DNA from: Frondihabitans sp.
GTDB taxonomy: Bacteria; Actinomycetota; Actinomycetes; Actinomycetales; Microbacteriaceae
Reading direction: 5' to 3'
DNA: 18,670 bases
Assembly: GCA_025464735.1 (NCBI GenBank)
Contig: JAODMX010000549.1
Coordinates: forward strand, 1-18,670
Part shown: positions 1 through 5,955 of the stretch, one piece after another
How positions within the stretch are numbered: the first letter of the stretch is position 1
Layout of the letters: each line of letters opens with the position of its first letter
The notes under the pieces: model-generated
The model's input: the letters and a program-made list of their open reading frames with translations, nothing else
What the model was told of the DNA's origin: nothing
Database searches by the model: none
Program-made: the position numbers and the translations under genes

Positions 1-314
1 CCGGTATCGGAGCAGTCGGTCGGCGGTGCCGACAATGTCGGCAGCGCCGGGGTCGAGGCCGGCGCTGCCGCGAGGTCGATGACGCTGCTCAGGGTCGAGG
101 CCTGAGCAGCAGTCGCGGTGGGGATGTCGGAAGCTCCGACGCCCAACGCCTTGTAGAAATCGACGATGTGACCCGACTCGCTGACGGCCTGCGCTCCCGC
201 CGCGGTCAGCGCTGGATCGGTGGTGGCAGTCCGCGCGGATGCCGGAGCCGCAACGAGACAGGCGCCCACGAGGGCCCCAGCGATTGCGATGGAGAGTTTC
301 AAAGCGGTCTTCAT
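1..314 (-). CDS. Secreted protein, N-terminal part (cut by window edge)
   Basis: The frame opens at ATG 314-312 after a purine-rich GGAAG site and runs off the window start with no stop, giving about 104 residues. The protein begins MKTALKLSIAIAG, a basic n-region and hydrophobic core, and reaches a clear signal-peptidase I site at APASA-R near residue 27. The mature part is Ala/Ser/Thr/Pro-rich with a short ordered-looking stretch (HIVDFYKALGVG). It lies 24 bp downstream of the four-helix membrane gene on the same strand, so the two are probably co-transcribed. I recognise no family. Secretion is well supported by the signal peptide; function is unknown. Confidence 0.75.
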   Translation of the reverse strand, partial: MKTALKLSIAIAGALVGACLVAAPASARTATTDPALTAAGAQAVSESGHIVDFYKALGVGASDIPTATAAQASTLSSVIDLAAAPASTPALPTLSAPPTDCSDT

Positions 315-338
315 GCGGATCTTCCTTCTCTTATTGGG

Positions 339-947
339 TTACTGGGCGGGCTCTCGAGGCGGCGGTAGGTGCAGGATCTTTCGGCAGTACCGGTCGTATT
401 CGTCGAAGTCGACCGGGTTAAACAGGCGCGCGACCACGATGAGGACGAGCACGATCCCCACGAGGACGAAGTACGTAGTCGTGACCTCGACGACGCCGTG
501 TTGAAGCGAGCCGGCCGGCACCCCCTGGGGTAGCCGGCTCACGTACATCGGGTCGACGGCCCGGCTCGCCATGACGCTATGGAGGCCGAGCGCGCCCCAC
601 ACGACGGCGAGCAGCGTGAAGACGATGAAGCCCCAGACATCCGAAGCCCGGCTTCGCGGTACCCGCGTCTTGCCCAGCGTGAGCTGGTACTGAAGCCCGT
701 CATTGACGCTGAGAAGCACAAACATCCCCGTCCACATGAAGAAGAAGAGCGCGTCGATGCCATCGAAGGTGCCGATCGCCAGCCGAGAGATAGTCGGCGG
801 GATGTACAAGCCGACAGCGTCAGAAACGCCCAGAAGAACAGGCACTCCGACGATTGCGACCAAGACGACGGCAAGGAACAACCGGCCCTGCAGGTGGCTG
901 TTCCTCAGCAGCCGCGCGTCCTCAGCGGGCTCCGCCCACACCCCCAA
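339..947 (-). CDS. Four-helix integral membrane protein of unknown function
   Basis: This 202-residue protein has four hydrophobic segments, at about residues 23-48, 62-82, 103-126 and 158-176, with a charged C-terminal tail (FDEYDRYCRKILHL). The best start is TTG at 947, which sits 5 nt after a strong GGGGAGG ribosome site; a GTG two codons further in is the alternative. The gene is followed at 24 bp by a secreted-protein gene on the same strand, suggesting a small envelope operon. It diverges from the Lys-Thr repeat gene across a region holding two palindromes. No family is recognised. Such membrane and secreted pairs at the edge of transfer clusters could be surface or exclusion functions, but that is only a guess. 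Confidence 0.75.
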   Translation of the reverse strand: MGVWAEPAEDARLLRNSHLQGRLFLAVVLVAIVGVPVLLGVSDAVGLYIPPTISRLAIGTFDGIDALFFFMWTGMFVLLSVNDGLQYQLTLGKTRVPRSRASDVWGFIVFTLLAVVWGALGLHSVMASRAVDPMYVSRLPQGVPAGSLQHGVVEVTTTYFVLVGIVLVLIVVARLFNPVDFDEYDRYCRKILHLPPPREPAQ

Positions 948-1012
948 AATCGCCTCCCCAGGTGGGCCCGGCCTGCGCGATGAGCCTCCGGTAACGACCC
1001 ACCGCCGACGCT

Positions 1013-1039
1013 AGTCGTACGACTCGTTTTGCGAAACGA
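1013..1039. promoter_or_regulatory. Two adjacent palindromes between divergent genes, possible operator
   Basis: A perfect 12-bp palindrome (AGTCGTACGACT, 1013-1024) is joined to a second inverted repeat, TCGTTT-tgcg-AAACGA (1024-1039). Both lie in the 160 bp between the minus-strand membrane gene (start 947) and the plus-strand Lys-Thr ORF (start 1108), a usual place for a dimeric repressor to bind. No clear -35/-10 pair was found beside them, and the binding protein is unknown. Confidence 0.4.
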
Positions 1040-1107
1040 CCCAAAACCGGGGGCGCTGAGCTGCCAACGCAGACCCACGTTTTGAGCCGCCGCACACGTA
1101 GTGCCAC

Positions 1108-1332
1108 ATGACAGTCAAGAGCGAGAGCCAGAGCAAGACCAAGACCAAGACCAAGACCAAGAACAAGACCAAGACCAAGACCAAGAAGAGCAAAATGTCC
1201 ACTCGGCTTGCCCATCGTCCTCGCCGGATCCGCGCCGGATGGCGCTATGCCGGCAACCTAATGGCCGGTGGGGTGGCGGGCGCGGTTATGTCGCAAGCCC
1301 TCTCGTCTCTCGTTCAGCTGTGGTGGCACTAA
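1108..1332 (+). CDS. Small Lys-Thr repeat protein with hydrophobic C-terminus
   Basis: This is a 74-residue ORF. Residues 10-30 alternate Lys and Thr almost perfectly, encoded by tandem AAGACC hexamers; residues 31-44 are Arg-rich; residues 46-74 form a hydrophobic stretch (GGVAGAVMSQALSSLVQLWW) that could be a tail anchor. If real, it would be a membrane-anchored protein with a very basic, possibly nucleic-acid- or wall-binding N-terminus. No good ribosome site precedes ATG 1108. An internal ATG at 1195, after the repeat, is an alternative start that would give a 45-residue protein. The repeat keeps several frames open, which weakens the call. Confidence 0.4.
   Translation: MTVKSESQSKTKTKTKTKNKTKTKTKKSKMSTRLAHRPRRIRAGWRYAGNLMAGGVAGAVMSQALSSLVQLWWH
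1135..1188 (+). repeat. Tandem AAGACC hexamer repeat
   Basis: Nine consecutive hexamers: seven exact AAGACC units, one AAGAAC at 1159-1164 and a terminal AAGAAG. In the plus frame from 1108 it encodes Lys-Thr pairs; on the other strand it encodes Gly-Leu/Val runs. Such a tract is prone to slippage in steps of two codons, so repeat number may vary between isolates without breaking the frame. Confidence 0.9.
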
Positions 1333-1472
1333 TCGAGCGCGGGTAAGCCCCACGGTGAGGGATATCGCTATCGCCGGTCGACTCGGAGCCGTTGTCTTTG
1401 TCCCCCGGTATGCTGATCAGTCGAACCATGCCTCGCGCTCCTTTGATTCCGGTGTTGCGCGCACGCGTCGAA

Positions 1473-1946
1473 TTAGAGTCCGAGCGACTTCCGCAGTTGG
1501 GTTTCGTCGCCACCGCGGAGTTCGCTAGCGCGCGAAAGGATGAGGTCGACCGCTACCCGGATGAGTGTGTTGTCGGTGATCCTGTCGGCGTCGGGGTCTT
1601 TGGTTTTGTTGAGCTCGCGCGCTTTGACGTTGAGCAGGGTCACCTGGTCGGGGCGAAGTCGCGCTTCTTTCCGTTCGAAGGTCAGGTAGGGCGGGAGCTC
1701 GTCGCTCTTCGGGCGAGCCGGCGGCCTGGTCACCTTGGTTCGTGCCGCCGAGCGGGCTCGGGCCGGCGCATTGGACTTCTCGCGTGGTTCCGGCACTGCT
1801 GCTTTCGCCGCAGTCTCGGGCACCGCGTCGATCGGGGGTGCCGCTGCCGGGGCGGCCTCGACGACCGTTGGCGGCTCCCCCACCTTGACGGTCTCTTCCT
1901 GGTTCCCTCGCGCTTGGAGGAGGTCGGTAAGTTGCTGTCGCGCCAT
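1473..1946 (-). CDS. parB: ParB-type ribbon-helix-helix centromere-binding protein
   Basis: This 157-residue protein is encoded directly behind ParA: ATG 1946 follows the parA TAG by 3 bp, with an AGGAG site overlapping the parA end. Residues 1-85 are Pro/Ala/Glu/Lys-rich and look disordered. Residues 95-145 look like a ribbon-helix-helix fold, with the strand RLRPDQVTLLNVK, then a helix-turn-helix (RITDNTLIRVAVDLIL). ParA genes followed by an RHH adaptor are the type Ib partition layout; the RHH protein binds centromere repeats and often represses its own operon. The iterons beyond parA (2628-2919) are the obvious target. The assignment rests on position and fold pattern; the symbol is functional, not a claim of homology to Spo0J-type ParB. 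Confidence 0.75.
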   Translation of the reverse strand: MARQQLTDLLQARGNQEETVKVGEPPTVVEAAPAAAPPIDAVPETAAKAAVPEPREKSNAPARARSAARTKVTRPPARPKSDELPPYLTFERKEARLRPDQVTLLNVKARELNKTKDPDADRITDNTLIRVAVDLILSRASELRGGDETQLRKSLGL

Positions 1947-1949
1947 TTC

Positions 1950-2615
1950 CTATGCTCCTACCTTGGCGGCCGTGCCGGTGTTGGCCCACAGCGAGGTCAG
2001 CTCGAGGGCGACCCTGCGGTAGTCCTCGCGCGCCTTGGCGGCGATGCGGGAATCGCCGTCCGCGTACTGGGTGACGACTTTGCCTTCGACGGGGGCCATC
2101 TTGTGGATCTTGTATTCGCGGATGGAGGCCTTGAAGCGTTCGAGTCCCGCTCCGTCGACGAGCGCTTCGGCGTCAGCGAGCTCGACCGGCACACGGGGGT
2201 CGATCTTGTTAAGGAGTACGCGGTACGGGACCATCGAGGGAAGTACCAGCTCGTTGACGGTCGCGATAAGCGGCGCGAAGGCGAGCGGCGAGGGTTCAGT
2301 GGGCAGGATGACGAAGTCCGACGAGGTGAGGACGGTCGCAAGGACGTCGCGTCCTTCTAGTGAGCCTGGGGTGTCGACGAACACGACGTCGTAGTTGAGT
2401 TCGCGCAGCCGGGAGAGGTTGGCTGGGTTCGTGTCGTCGGCGACATCGAACGGGAGGTCCTCCCCCGCGCGGTCTGCCCACCAGGTTGATGATTTCTGTG
2501 GGTCGACGTCGGCGACGAGGACGCGCGAGTTTTCGGCGACGATGCTGGCGAGGTTCATGACCGTGGTGGTCTTGCCTGCCCCGCCTTTTTGGTTGGCGAT
2601 CGTGACGATGCGCAT
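1950..2615 (-). CDS. parA: ParA partition ATPase (small, type Ib-like)
   Basis: This 221-residue P-loop ATPase of the ParA/MinD family drives plasmid segregation over the nucleoid. It shows the deviant Walker A QKGGAGKTT at residues 9-17 with the signature lysine, the A-prime region DVDPQKSS near residue 40, and Walker B VVFVDTPG. There is no N-terminal HTH, and the length fits the small type Ib group whose partner is an RHH protein. ATG 2615 is chosen because the family starts directly at MRIVTIANQKGG. A longer frame to 2765 merely translates the iterons into repeated YRLPNLQ-like peptides. One iteron-like copy (TCTGTTAT, 2616-2623) abuts the start codon, so ParA expression is probably autoregulated by the RHH protein. 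Confidence 0.92.
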   Translation of the reverse strand: MRIVTIANQKGGAGKTTTVMNLASIVAENSRVLVADVDPQKSSTWWADRAGEDLPFDVADDTNPANLSRLRELNYDVVFVDTPGSLEGRDVLATVLTSSDFVILPTEPSPLAFAPLIATVNELVLPSMVPYRVLLNKIDPRVPVELADAEALVDGAGLERFKASIREYKIHKMAPVEGKVVTQYADGDSRIAAKAREDYRRVALELTSLWANTGTAAKVGA

Positions 2616-2627
2616 TCTGTTATCCAA

Positions 2628-2919
2628 TCTGTAAGTCTGTAAGTTCGGAAGTCTGTTAGTCGGCGTGTCTCGAGTCTTTCGCGAACCGCTTAGGACTTCC
2701 GAACTCTGTAAGTTCGGGAGTCTGTAACTCTGTAACTGCGGAAGTCTGTAAGTCGAGGCGCCCAAAAATGCTTTGTACTCACAGACTCTGTAAGTCTGGT
2801 ACTTCGGTTGTCTGTAACTTACAGAGTCCGAGAGTAACAGACTTCCAGAGTTCCGGAGTCTGTAAGTTGCGCTGCCGATGCCCAGACTCTGGGAGTCTGT
2901 AACTCTGTAAGTTGAGACC
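2628..2919. repeat. parS: Array of 8-bp iterons, probable centromere (parS) and operator
   Basis: Degenerate octamers lie head to tail in phase. Forward units begin at 2628, 2636, 2644, 2652; then 2705, 2713, 2721, 2729, 2737, 2745; then 2787, 2795, 2803, 2811; then 2851, 2859; then 2888, 2896, 2904. Inverted units begin at 2696, 2818, 2834 and 2842. The main unit is TCTGTAAG (or TCTGTAAC); variants include TTCGGAAG, TTCGGGAG, TGCGGAAG and TCTGGGAG, roughly T-pyrimidine-pyrimidine-G-K-R-A-S. Blocks of direct repeats separated by inverted copies directly upstream of parA are the pattern expected of RHH centromere-binding proteins. Iterons for replication initiation are an alternative, but rep lies 6 kb away. 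Confidence 0.85.
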
Positions 2920-3148
2920 TCCTACCGTCGAAGATGCCTTTCAGGCTCGACAGGGCCAGCCAGACGGAATTGCCTTGGGAAGCGACGTTCGTGGCTTAGA
3001 TCGCCGTCTACGGTCCATTCAGGACTGGCTGTGGCCAAACGCAGGACTAAGCCGACGCTCCAACGCATCCACGCTTTTCTAGGCGGGGGAGCGCGAGGGG
3101 ATCGCCCCTCGCCGGCCAGCCCTGGCTGGACTGACCGGCGGCCGTCGA
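2920..3148. other. Non-coding gap with two hairpins after the dprA-like gene
   Basis: No convincing ORF is seen. On the dprA-distal side are two perfect inverted repeats: GCGAGGGG-atcg-CCCCTCGC (3093-3112) and CCAGCC-ct-GGCTGG (3116-3129). They lie 20-56 bp downstream of the dprA-like stop codon and may terminate that minus-strand transcript, although no T-run follows. The rest (2920-3092) shows nothing I can name. Confidence 0.5.
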
Positions 3149-4075
3149 CTACAGCTCCGCGACTTCCTCCGCGTTAGTGACGAGCGTTGCGCCGTAGTCG
3201 CGAATCAGCCGGTGGCATCCTGCACTGGCCGCGCTGGTGATCGGACCGGGAACCGCGCCAACCGGGCGACCGATCTGGACCGCGTGGCCTGCGGTGTTGA
3301 GCGAGCCAGAGCGCCACCCGGCTTCAACGACAACGGTGCGCTCAGTGTGGGCTGCGATCAGCCGGTTGCGCATGAGGAAGCGCCATTTGGTTGGCGGCTG
3401 CCCGCACGGGAGCTCGGACACGACAGCGCCTTCTTCAGCGATGCGGGTTAGGAGGGTGTCGTGTCCGGAGGGGTAGTAACGGTCGACTCCTCCGGCGAGG
3501 TAGGCGATGGTGCTGCCGTGGCTGGCGAGGGCGGCCCGGTGGGCCATGCCGTCGATGCCATAAGCAGCTCCCGAAACGATAGTGTGGCCACGCTCGACCA
3601 GTGCGGCGGAGATCTCCATGGTGACATGCTCGCCGTAGCCGGTCGCCGCGCGCGCGCCGACGATTGCGGTGCTGGGGTTCGCCGAGAGGAGTTCGCTGTT
3701 GCCTCGGACCCAGAGCGCATGTGGTGCGCTGGTGCCAAGGTCGGCAAACCCTTTGGGCCAGTGCGGGTGTTCAGGTGTAATCAGGGTTGCGCCGAATCGG
3801 GTGGCGGTGCGGAACGCGATCGCCACAAGGCCGGGCGTCGCGCGGGGGAGCGTGCGTTCGCGCAAGGTCTGCACGTCCAGCTCGTCGAAGGTGGGCGAAT
3901 CGCCTTCGAGCAGGAAGCGAAGCGCGGCCTCCGCCCCGAGGGCGGCAACGAGCGCTCCTGCGGTTTGGTCGCCGGGTTCGATGATCGCACCCCAGACTGC
4001 TCTGGCGAACGCGTCGGGGGAGAGGTCAGGGATTCCGGCCGCTTCGGTGCGGAGGTTGTCGAGTGTGGTCTTCAT
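3149..4075 (-). CDS. dprA: DprA/Smf-like single-strand DNA-processing protein
   Basis: This 308-residue protein carries the Rossmann-like DprA core. Visible motifs are VGARAATGYG (about 139-148), SGAAYGIDGMAH (168-179), GGVDRYYPSGH (195-205), SELPCG (220-225), MRNRLIAAHTE (235-245), EAGWRSGSLNTA (251-262), and GRPVGAVPG (269-277). DprA binds ssDNA and loads RecA in transformation; plasmid copies are less understood. The protein ends soon after the core (EEVAEL), so the C-terminal winged helix found in many chromosomal DprA proteins is absent. ATG 4075 follows AGGAG at 11 nt. It lies 69 bp behind ssb on the same strand, separated by a strong hairpin, suggesting co-transcription with reduced read-through. 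Confidence 0.9.
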   Translation of the reverse strand: MKTTLDNLRTEAAGIPDLSPDAFARAVWGAIIEPGDQTAGALVAALGAEAALRFLLEGDSPTFDELDVQTLRERTLPRATPGLVAIAFRTATRFGATLITPEHPHWPKGFADLGTSAPHALWVRGNSELLSANPSTAIVGARAATGYGEHVTMEISAALVERGHTIVSGAAYGIDGMAHRAALASHGSTIAYLAGGVDRYYPSGHDTLLTRIAEEGAVVSELPCGQPPTKWRFLMRNRLIAAHTERTVVVEAGWRSGSLNTAGHAVQIGRPVGAVPGPITSAASAGCHRLIRDYGATLVTNAEEVAEL

Positions 4076-4108
4076 TGTTCTTGTGTCTCCTTTGGTGAGG
4101 TTTGGGGA

Positions 4109-4139
4109 GGGTGGCCCGGCCGGGTTGGTCGGGCCACCC
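4109..4139 (-). terminator. Strong hairpin between ssb and dprA-like gene
   Basis: A perfect 10-bp GC stem, GGGTGGCCCG / CGGGCCACCC, with an 11-nt loop starts about 5 nt after the ssb stop codon on the minus strand. No T-run follows, so it could be a partial terminator or an mRNA-stabilising hairpin that sets a lower level of the downstream DprA-like protein. Confidence 0.6.
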
Positions 4140-4144
4140 GGGGG

Positions 4145-4585
4145 TTAGGCCTTGCGGGATGCCGGGGCCGGGGAAGTGGTCTCGGTCTCTGCGTTGCCTT
4201 CGTCGGTCTCGGGCGCGCTGCTCTGGTGGCCTCGCGTGTAGACGGTGGTTCCGAAGGTGAGGTCGTGGCCGATCGCGTCTGCGTCGATGTCGATGTTGGT
4301 TCCGGCCTTGTCCTCGGTTTCCCAGTCGCGGATGCGCAGGGTGCCGGTGACGATCACCCGGTCGCCTTTCGTGACGGACGCGGTGATGTTGTCGGCGAGT
4401 TGGCGGAAGCCGGTGACGGTGAACCAGTTGGTGGTGCTGTCGACCCATTTCTGGGTGGGCTGGTCAAATCGTCGGGAGGTGCTGGCGAAACGGAACGACG
4501 CGATGTTGAGGCCTTCGTTGGTGGTGAGCCTGCGGGGGGTCGTGGCGACGACTCCGGTGAGGGTGATGGTGTCTTGGGTGTTCAT
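4145..4585 (-). CDS. ssb: Single-stranded DNA-binding protein, plasmid type
   Basis: This 146-residue OB-fold SSB coats and protects ssDNA. The fold is seen in ITLTGVVATTP (7-17), FRFASTSRRFD with WVDSTTNWFTVTGFRQLA (31-64), and KGDRVIVTGTLRIRDWE (73-89). The C-terminus is Glu/Thr/Ser/Pro-rich but ends SPAPASRKA, lacking the acidic DDDxPF-type tip by which SSB recruits partner proteins. ATG 4585 follows AAGGAG by 6 nt; a longer open frame upstream has no SSB similarity. Its leader, about 150 nt long, shares sequence blocks with the leaders of parB-like and the 157-aa gene. Plasmid SSBs often serve the incoming strand after conjugation. Confidence 0.93.
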   Translation of the reverse strand: MNTQDTITLTGVVATTPRRLTTNEGLNIASFRFASTSRRFDQPTQKWVDSTTNWFTVTGFRQLADNITASVTKGDRVIVTGTLRIRDWETEDKAGTNIDIDADAIGHDLTFGTTVYTRGHQSSAPETDEGNAETETTSPAPASRKA

Positions 4586-4629
4586 GGTTTTCTCCTTGGT
4601 TTGATCTCGAGCAGTTGTTCCTGCTTTCC

Positions 4630-4790
4630 GGTAAATGGAGTGAGAAAGTGCCGGCGGAGGAGGGCGCAGCGGACCGTGGAATACCGGACGACACGAAGTG
4701 GCGGAGGATATGCCGCGAAAGCCGTTGAGCCTGGGGGAGCCGGTACGCATGATCGCCATCCGGAAAGCAGGAAAAAGCTCATTGACCAGG
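4630..4790 (-). promoter_or_regulatory. ssb leader, member A of a repeated regulatory module
   Basis: Positions 4671-4723 match 7452-7505 in the parB-like leader, including an exact 13-nt block (CCGTGGAATACCG) and an exact 22-nt block (4702-4723 = 7484-7505). A GGAGTG...GTGCCGG stretch at 4637-4653 recalls the GGAGTGCCG of the other two leaders. A run of A at 4772-4776 is placed like the A-runs that form the putative -35 region of those leaders on the minus strand, but the -10 is less clear here. Role inferred: shared promoter, operator or structured leader. Confidence 0.65.
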
Positions 4791-4861
4791 CAGTGCGCGG
4801 GACGCGCTCCGTTGTGGATAATCGCGGCGGCGCTGCGCGGCAGCGTCCTACTCTCGGCTGT

Positions 4862-5035
4862 ATGGACGACGACAGCTTTTGGGCACCGGCGAACCTGTGT
4901 GAGCGGTGCGGGGGTGACTACGAGCTGGTGTCGGTCCGCACCGTGCGCGGGATGGCCATGGTCGAAGTGTGTCCGCACTGCGATCTGGGCGTCGCCGTGA
5001 TCGGAGAGCTCCGAAAGGCTGCAAACGGATCCTGA
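4862..5035 (+). CDS. Small zinc-ribbon protein
   Basis: A 57-residue ORF with two CxxC knuckles, LCERCGG (residues 13-19) and VCPHCDLG (about 36-43), spaced as in treble-clef/zinc-ribbon microproteins. Between them lies YELVSVRTVRGMAMVEV, a plausible beta-hairpin. It is divergent from ssb. ATG 4862 has no clear ribosome site; the open frame continues upstream, but the zinc-knuckle homology begins only after this Met. A GGATAAT stretch near 4816-4822 could be a -10 box giving a short leader. No specific function is recognised; zinc and possibly nucleic-acid binding are inferred from the cysteines. Confidence 0.6.
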   Translation: MDDDSFWAPANLCERCGGDYELVSVRTVRGMAMVEVCPHCDLGVAVIGELRKAANGS

Positions 5036-5113
5036 GATCCGTTCTCCGCTGAGCGATGGGGCCACCCGAGTGCTGGACACTCGTAACCATCCAGCCCGGT
5101 TACACTGGCTCGA

Positions 5114-5134
5114 AACCCCTGATTTTACGGGGTT
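5114..5134. terminator. AACCCC/GGGGTT hairpin
   Basis: The inverted repeat AACCCC-tgattttac-GGGGTT sits between the convergent ends of the zinc-ribbon ORF (plus) and the 157-aa gene (minus). On the plus strand it is followed by CTAAGCCCTTT. It may help terminate the plus transcript; the 6-bp stem is modest. Confidence 0.4.
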
Positions 5135-5145
5135 CTAAGCCCTTT

Positions 5146-5179
5146 CGCGGCTGGCTTCCCTCCGTGGGAGCCAGCCGCG
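5146..5179 (-). terminator. Hairpin downstream of the 157-aa gene
   Basis: A perfect 11-bp stem, CGCGGCTGGCT / AGCCAGCCGCG, with a 12-nt loop begins 8 bp past the stop codon of the minus-strand 157-aa gene. It lacks a T-tail on either strand, as is common for actinobacterial terminators. Confidence 0.65.
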
Positions 5180-5186
5180 GCGATCG

Positions 5187-5660
5187 TCAGATCGCCCAGG
5201 GTGCTTCGTCGTAGCCGGGCAGAAGGTGGATGAGCTGGTCTTTGATGGCGGCACAGAAGTTGTGCGCCTCGGTGGTCTCCCAGTCGGGGGTTTCGCAGGA
5301 CTGGTACTCGTAGCATTTGACGATCTTCAGCAGTTCGACGGGGGAGTAGCTGCCGGTGGGGCCGTGCTGGTAGACGGCCTCGATTTCTTCCTCGTCGTAC
5401 CGGAAGTTGACGCTGCGCTGGTTTTGGGCGGCGAGCATCGCACCGACTGCTTCGGCCGACTGGGTGTTCAACTCCCGGTAGATGTTCTGCGCGACCCGGA
5501 TCATCCCGGGCCCCCACGCGTGCCCTCTGGCGTATACCGTTTCGGTCTCGTCTTCGGTGAACGGGCGGACCATCCATTCGAGGCGGCCGCCGAGGCTCCG
5601 CGTGAGTCCGGCGTTGATCATGACCCGGATGTGGTTGCTGCTGACTTCGAATGCGCTCAT
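5187..5660 (-). CDS. Conserved actinobacterial protein of unknown function (157 aa)
   Basis: The protein starts MSAFEVSSNHIRVMINAGL at ATG 5660, 8 nt after AAGGA; the open frame upstream of this is leader sequence. The C-terminal part has a pattern I recall from proteins on actinobacterial mobile elements: ELLKIVKCYEYQSCETPDW (109-127), EAHNFCAAIKDQLI (131-144), LPGYDEAPWAI (147-157). The Cys116, Cys122, Cys136 and Trp127 positions look characteristic. There is no signal peptide or membrane segment. Its leader shares blocks with those of parB-like and ssb, so the three are probably regulated together. Function unknown; a role soon after transfer is inferred from company only. Confidence 0.8.
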   Translation of the reverse strand: MSAFEVSSNHIRVMINAGLTRSLGGRLEWMVRPFTEDETETVYARGHAWGPGMIRVAQNIYRELNTQSAEAVGAMLAAQNQRSVNFRYDEEEIEAVYQHGPTGSYSPVELLKIVKCYEYQSCETPDWETTEAHNFCAAIKDQLIHLLPGYDEAPWAI

Positions 5661-5688
5661 GACGTGTGTCCTTCTTGACCGATCGTTG

Positions 5689-5840
5689 TTTTTGCCTTCT
5701 GGCAAGAGAGATCGATAGGGAGCGGGAGTGCCGTGAGGTTCTGGGTTGCCGGGCGAAATAAGCCCGCTAGGGCGCGTCCGGTGATCGGGGACCGGTAAGG
5801 CGGCGGAGCGAACTATGGTCGTCGGCCAGAAAGGTAAAAA
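5689..5840 (-). promoter_or_regulatory. Leader and promoter of the 157-aa gene, member B of the repeated module
   Basis: A probable promoter reads, on the minus strand, TTTTTA (5835-5840), a 17-bp spacer, and CATAGT (5812-5817), matched by TTTTTG-17-CGTAGT before parB-like. The promoter-proximal sequence GCGGAGCGAACTATG is also similar in both. Near the gene, a small hairpin CTTGCC-agaa-GGCAAAAA plus an ATCGAT...GGGAGTGCCG stretch (5689-5733) matches 7398-7443. The leader is about 145 nt, long for a simple promoter. Confidence 0.6.
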
Positions 5841-5861
5841 GAACCGGGATAGAACAGCACC

Positions 5862-5947
5862 GCCAGCGGCGGTTCCGCTGGCTGCGCAGCGTCCTGGTGC
5901 CGGCCTCCGTGCCGGCGACGGGAAAGCCCGGGACTCACGTCCCGGGC
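5862..5947 (-). terminator. Terminator region of the parB-like gene
   Basis: Two hairpins lie between the parB-like stop codon and the next promoter. The first in transcription order is a perfect 9-bp stem, GCCCGGGAC / GTCCCGGGC (5926-5947), followed on the minus strand by TTTCCC, a credible intrinsic terminator. The second is an 8-bp stem, GCCAGCGG / CCGCTGGC (5862-5882). Confidence 0.7.
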
Positions 5948-5955
5948 CGCTCGAC

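Noticed and set aside
1392..2360. Long plus-strand open frame (322 aa) opposite parA and the RHH gene
   Set aside because: The sequence is low-complexity and Arg/Gly-rich, and the opposite strand encodes a clear ParA and RHH protein. It is a high-GC shadow.
2616..2765. N-terminal extension of ParA
   Set aside because: The extra residues repeat YRLPNLQ-like units because they translate the iterons. ParA proteins of this type start directly before the Walker A motif.
3461..4861. Upstream part of a 524-aa plus-strand frame
   Set aside because: It runs opposite dprA and ssb with shadow-like composition. Only its last 57 residues, with the zinc knuckles, look real.
5104..5136. Possible tRNA-like or attachment-site sequence around the AACCCC hairpin
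   Set aside because: No cloverleaf can be drawn and no second copy was seen, so neither a tRNA nor an att site is supported.
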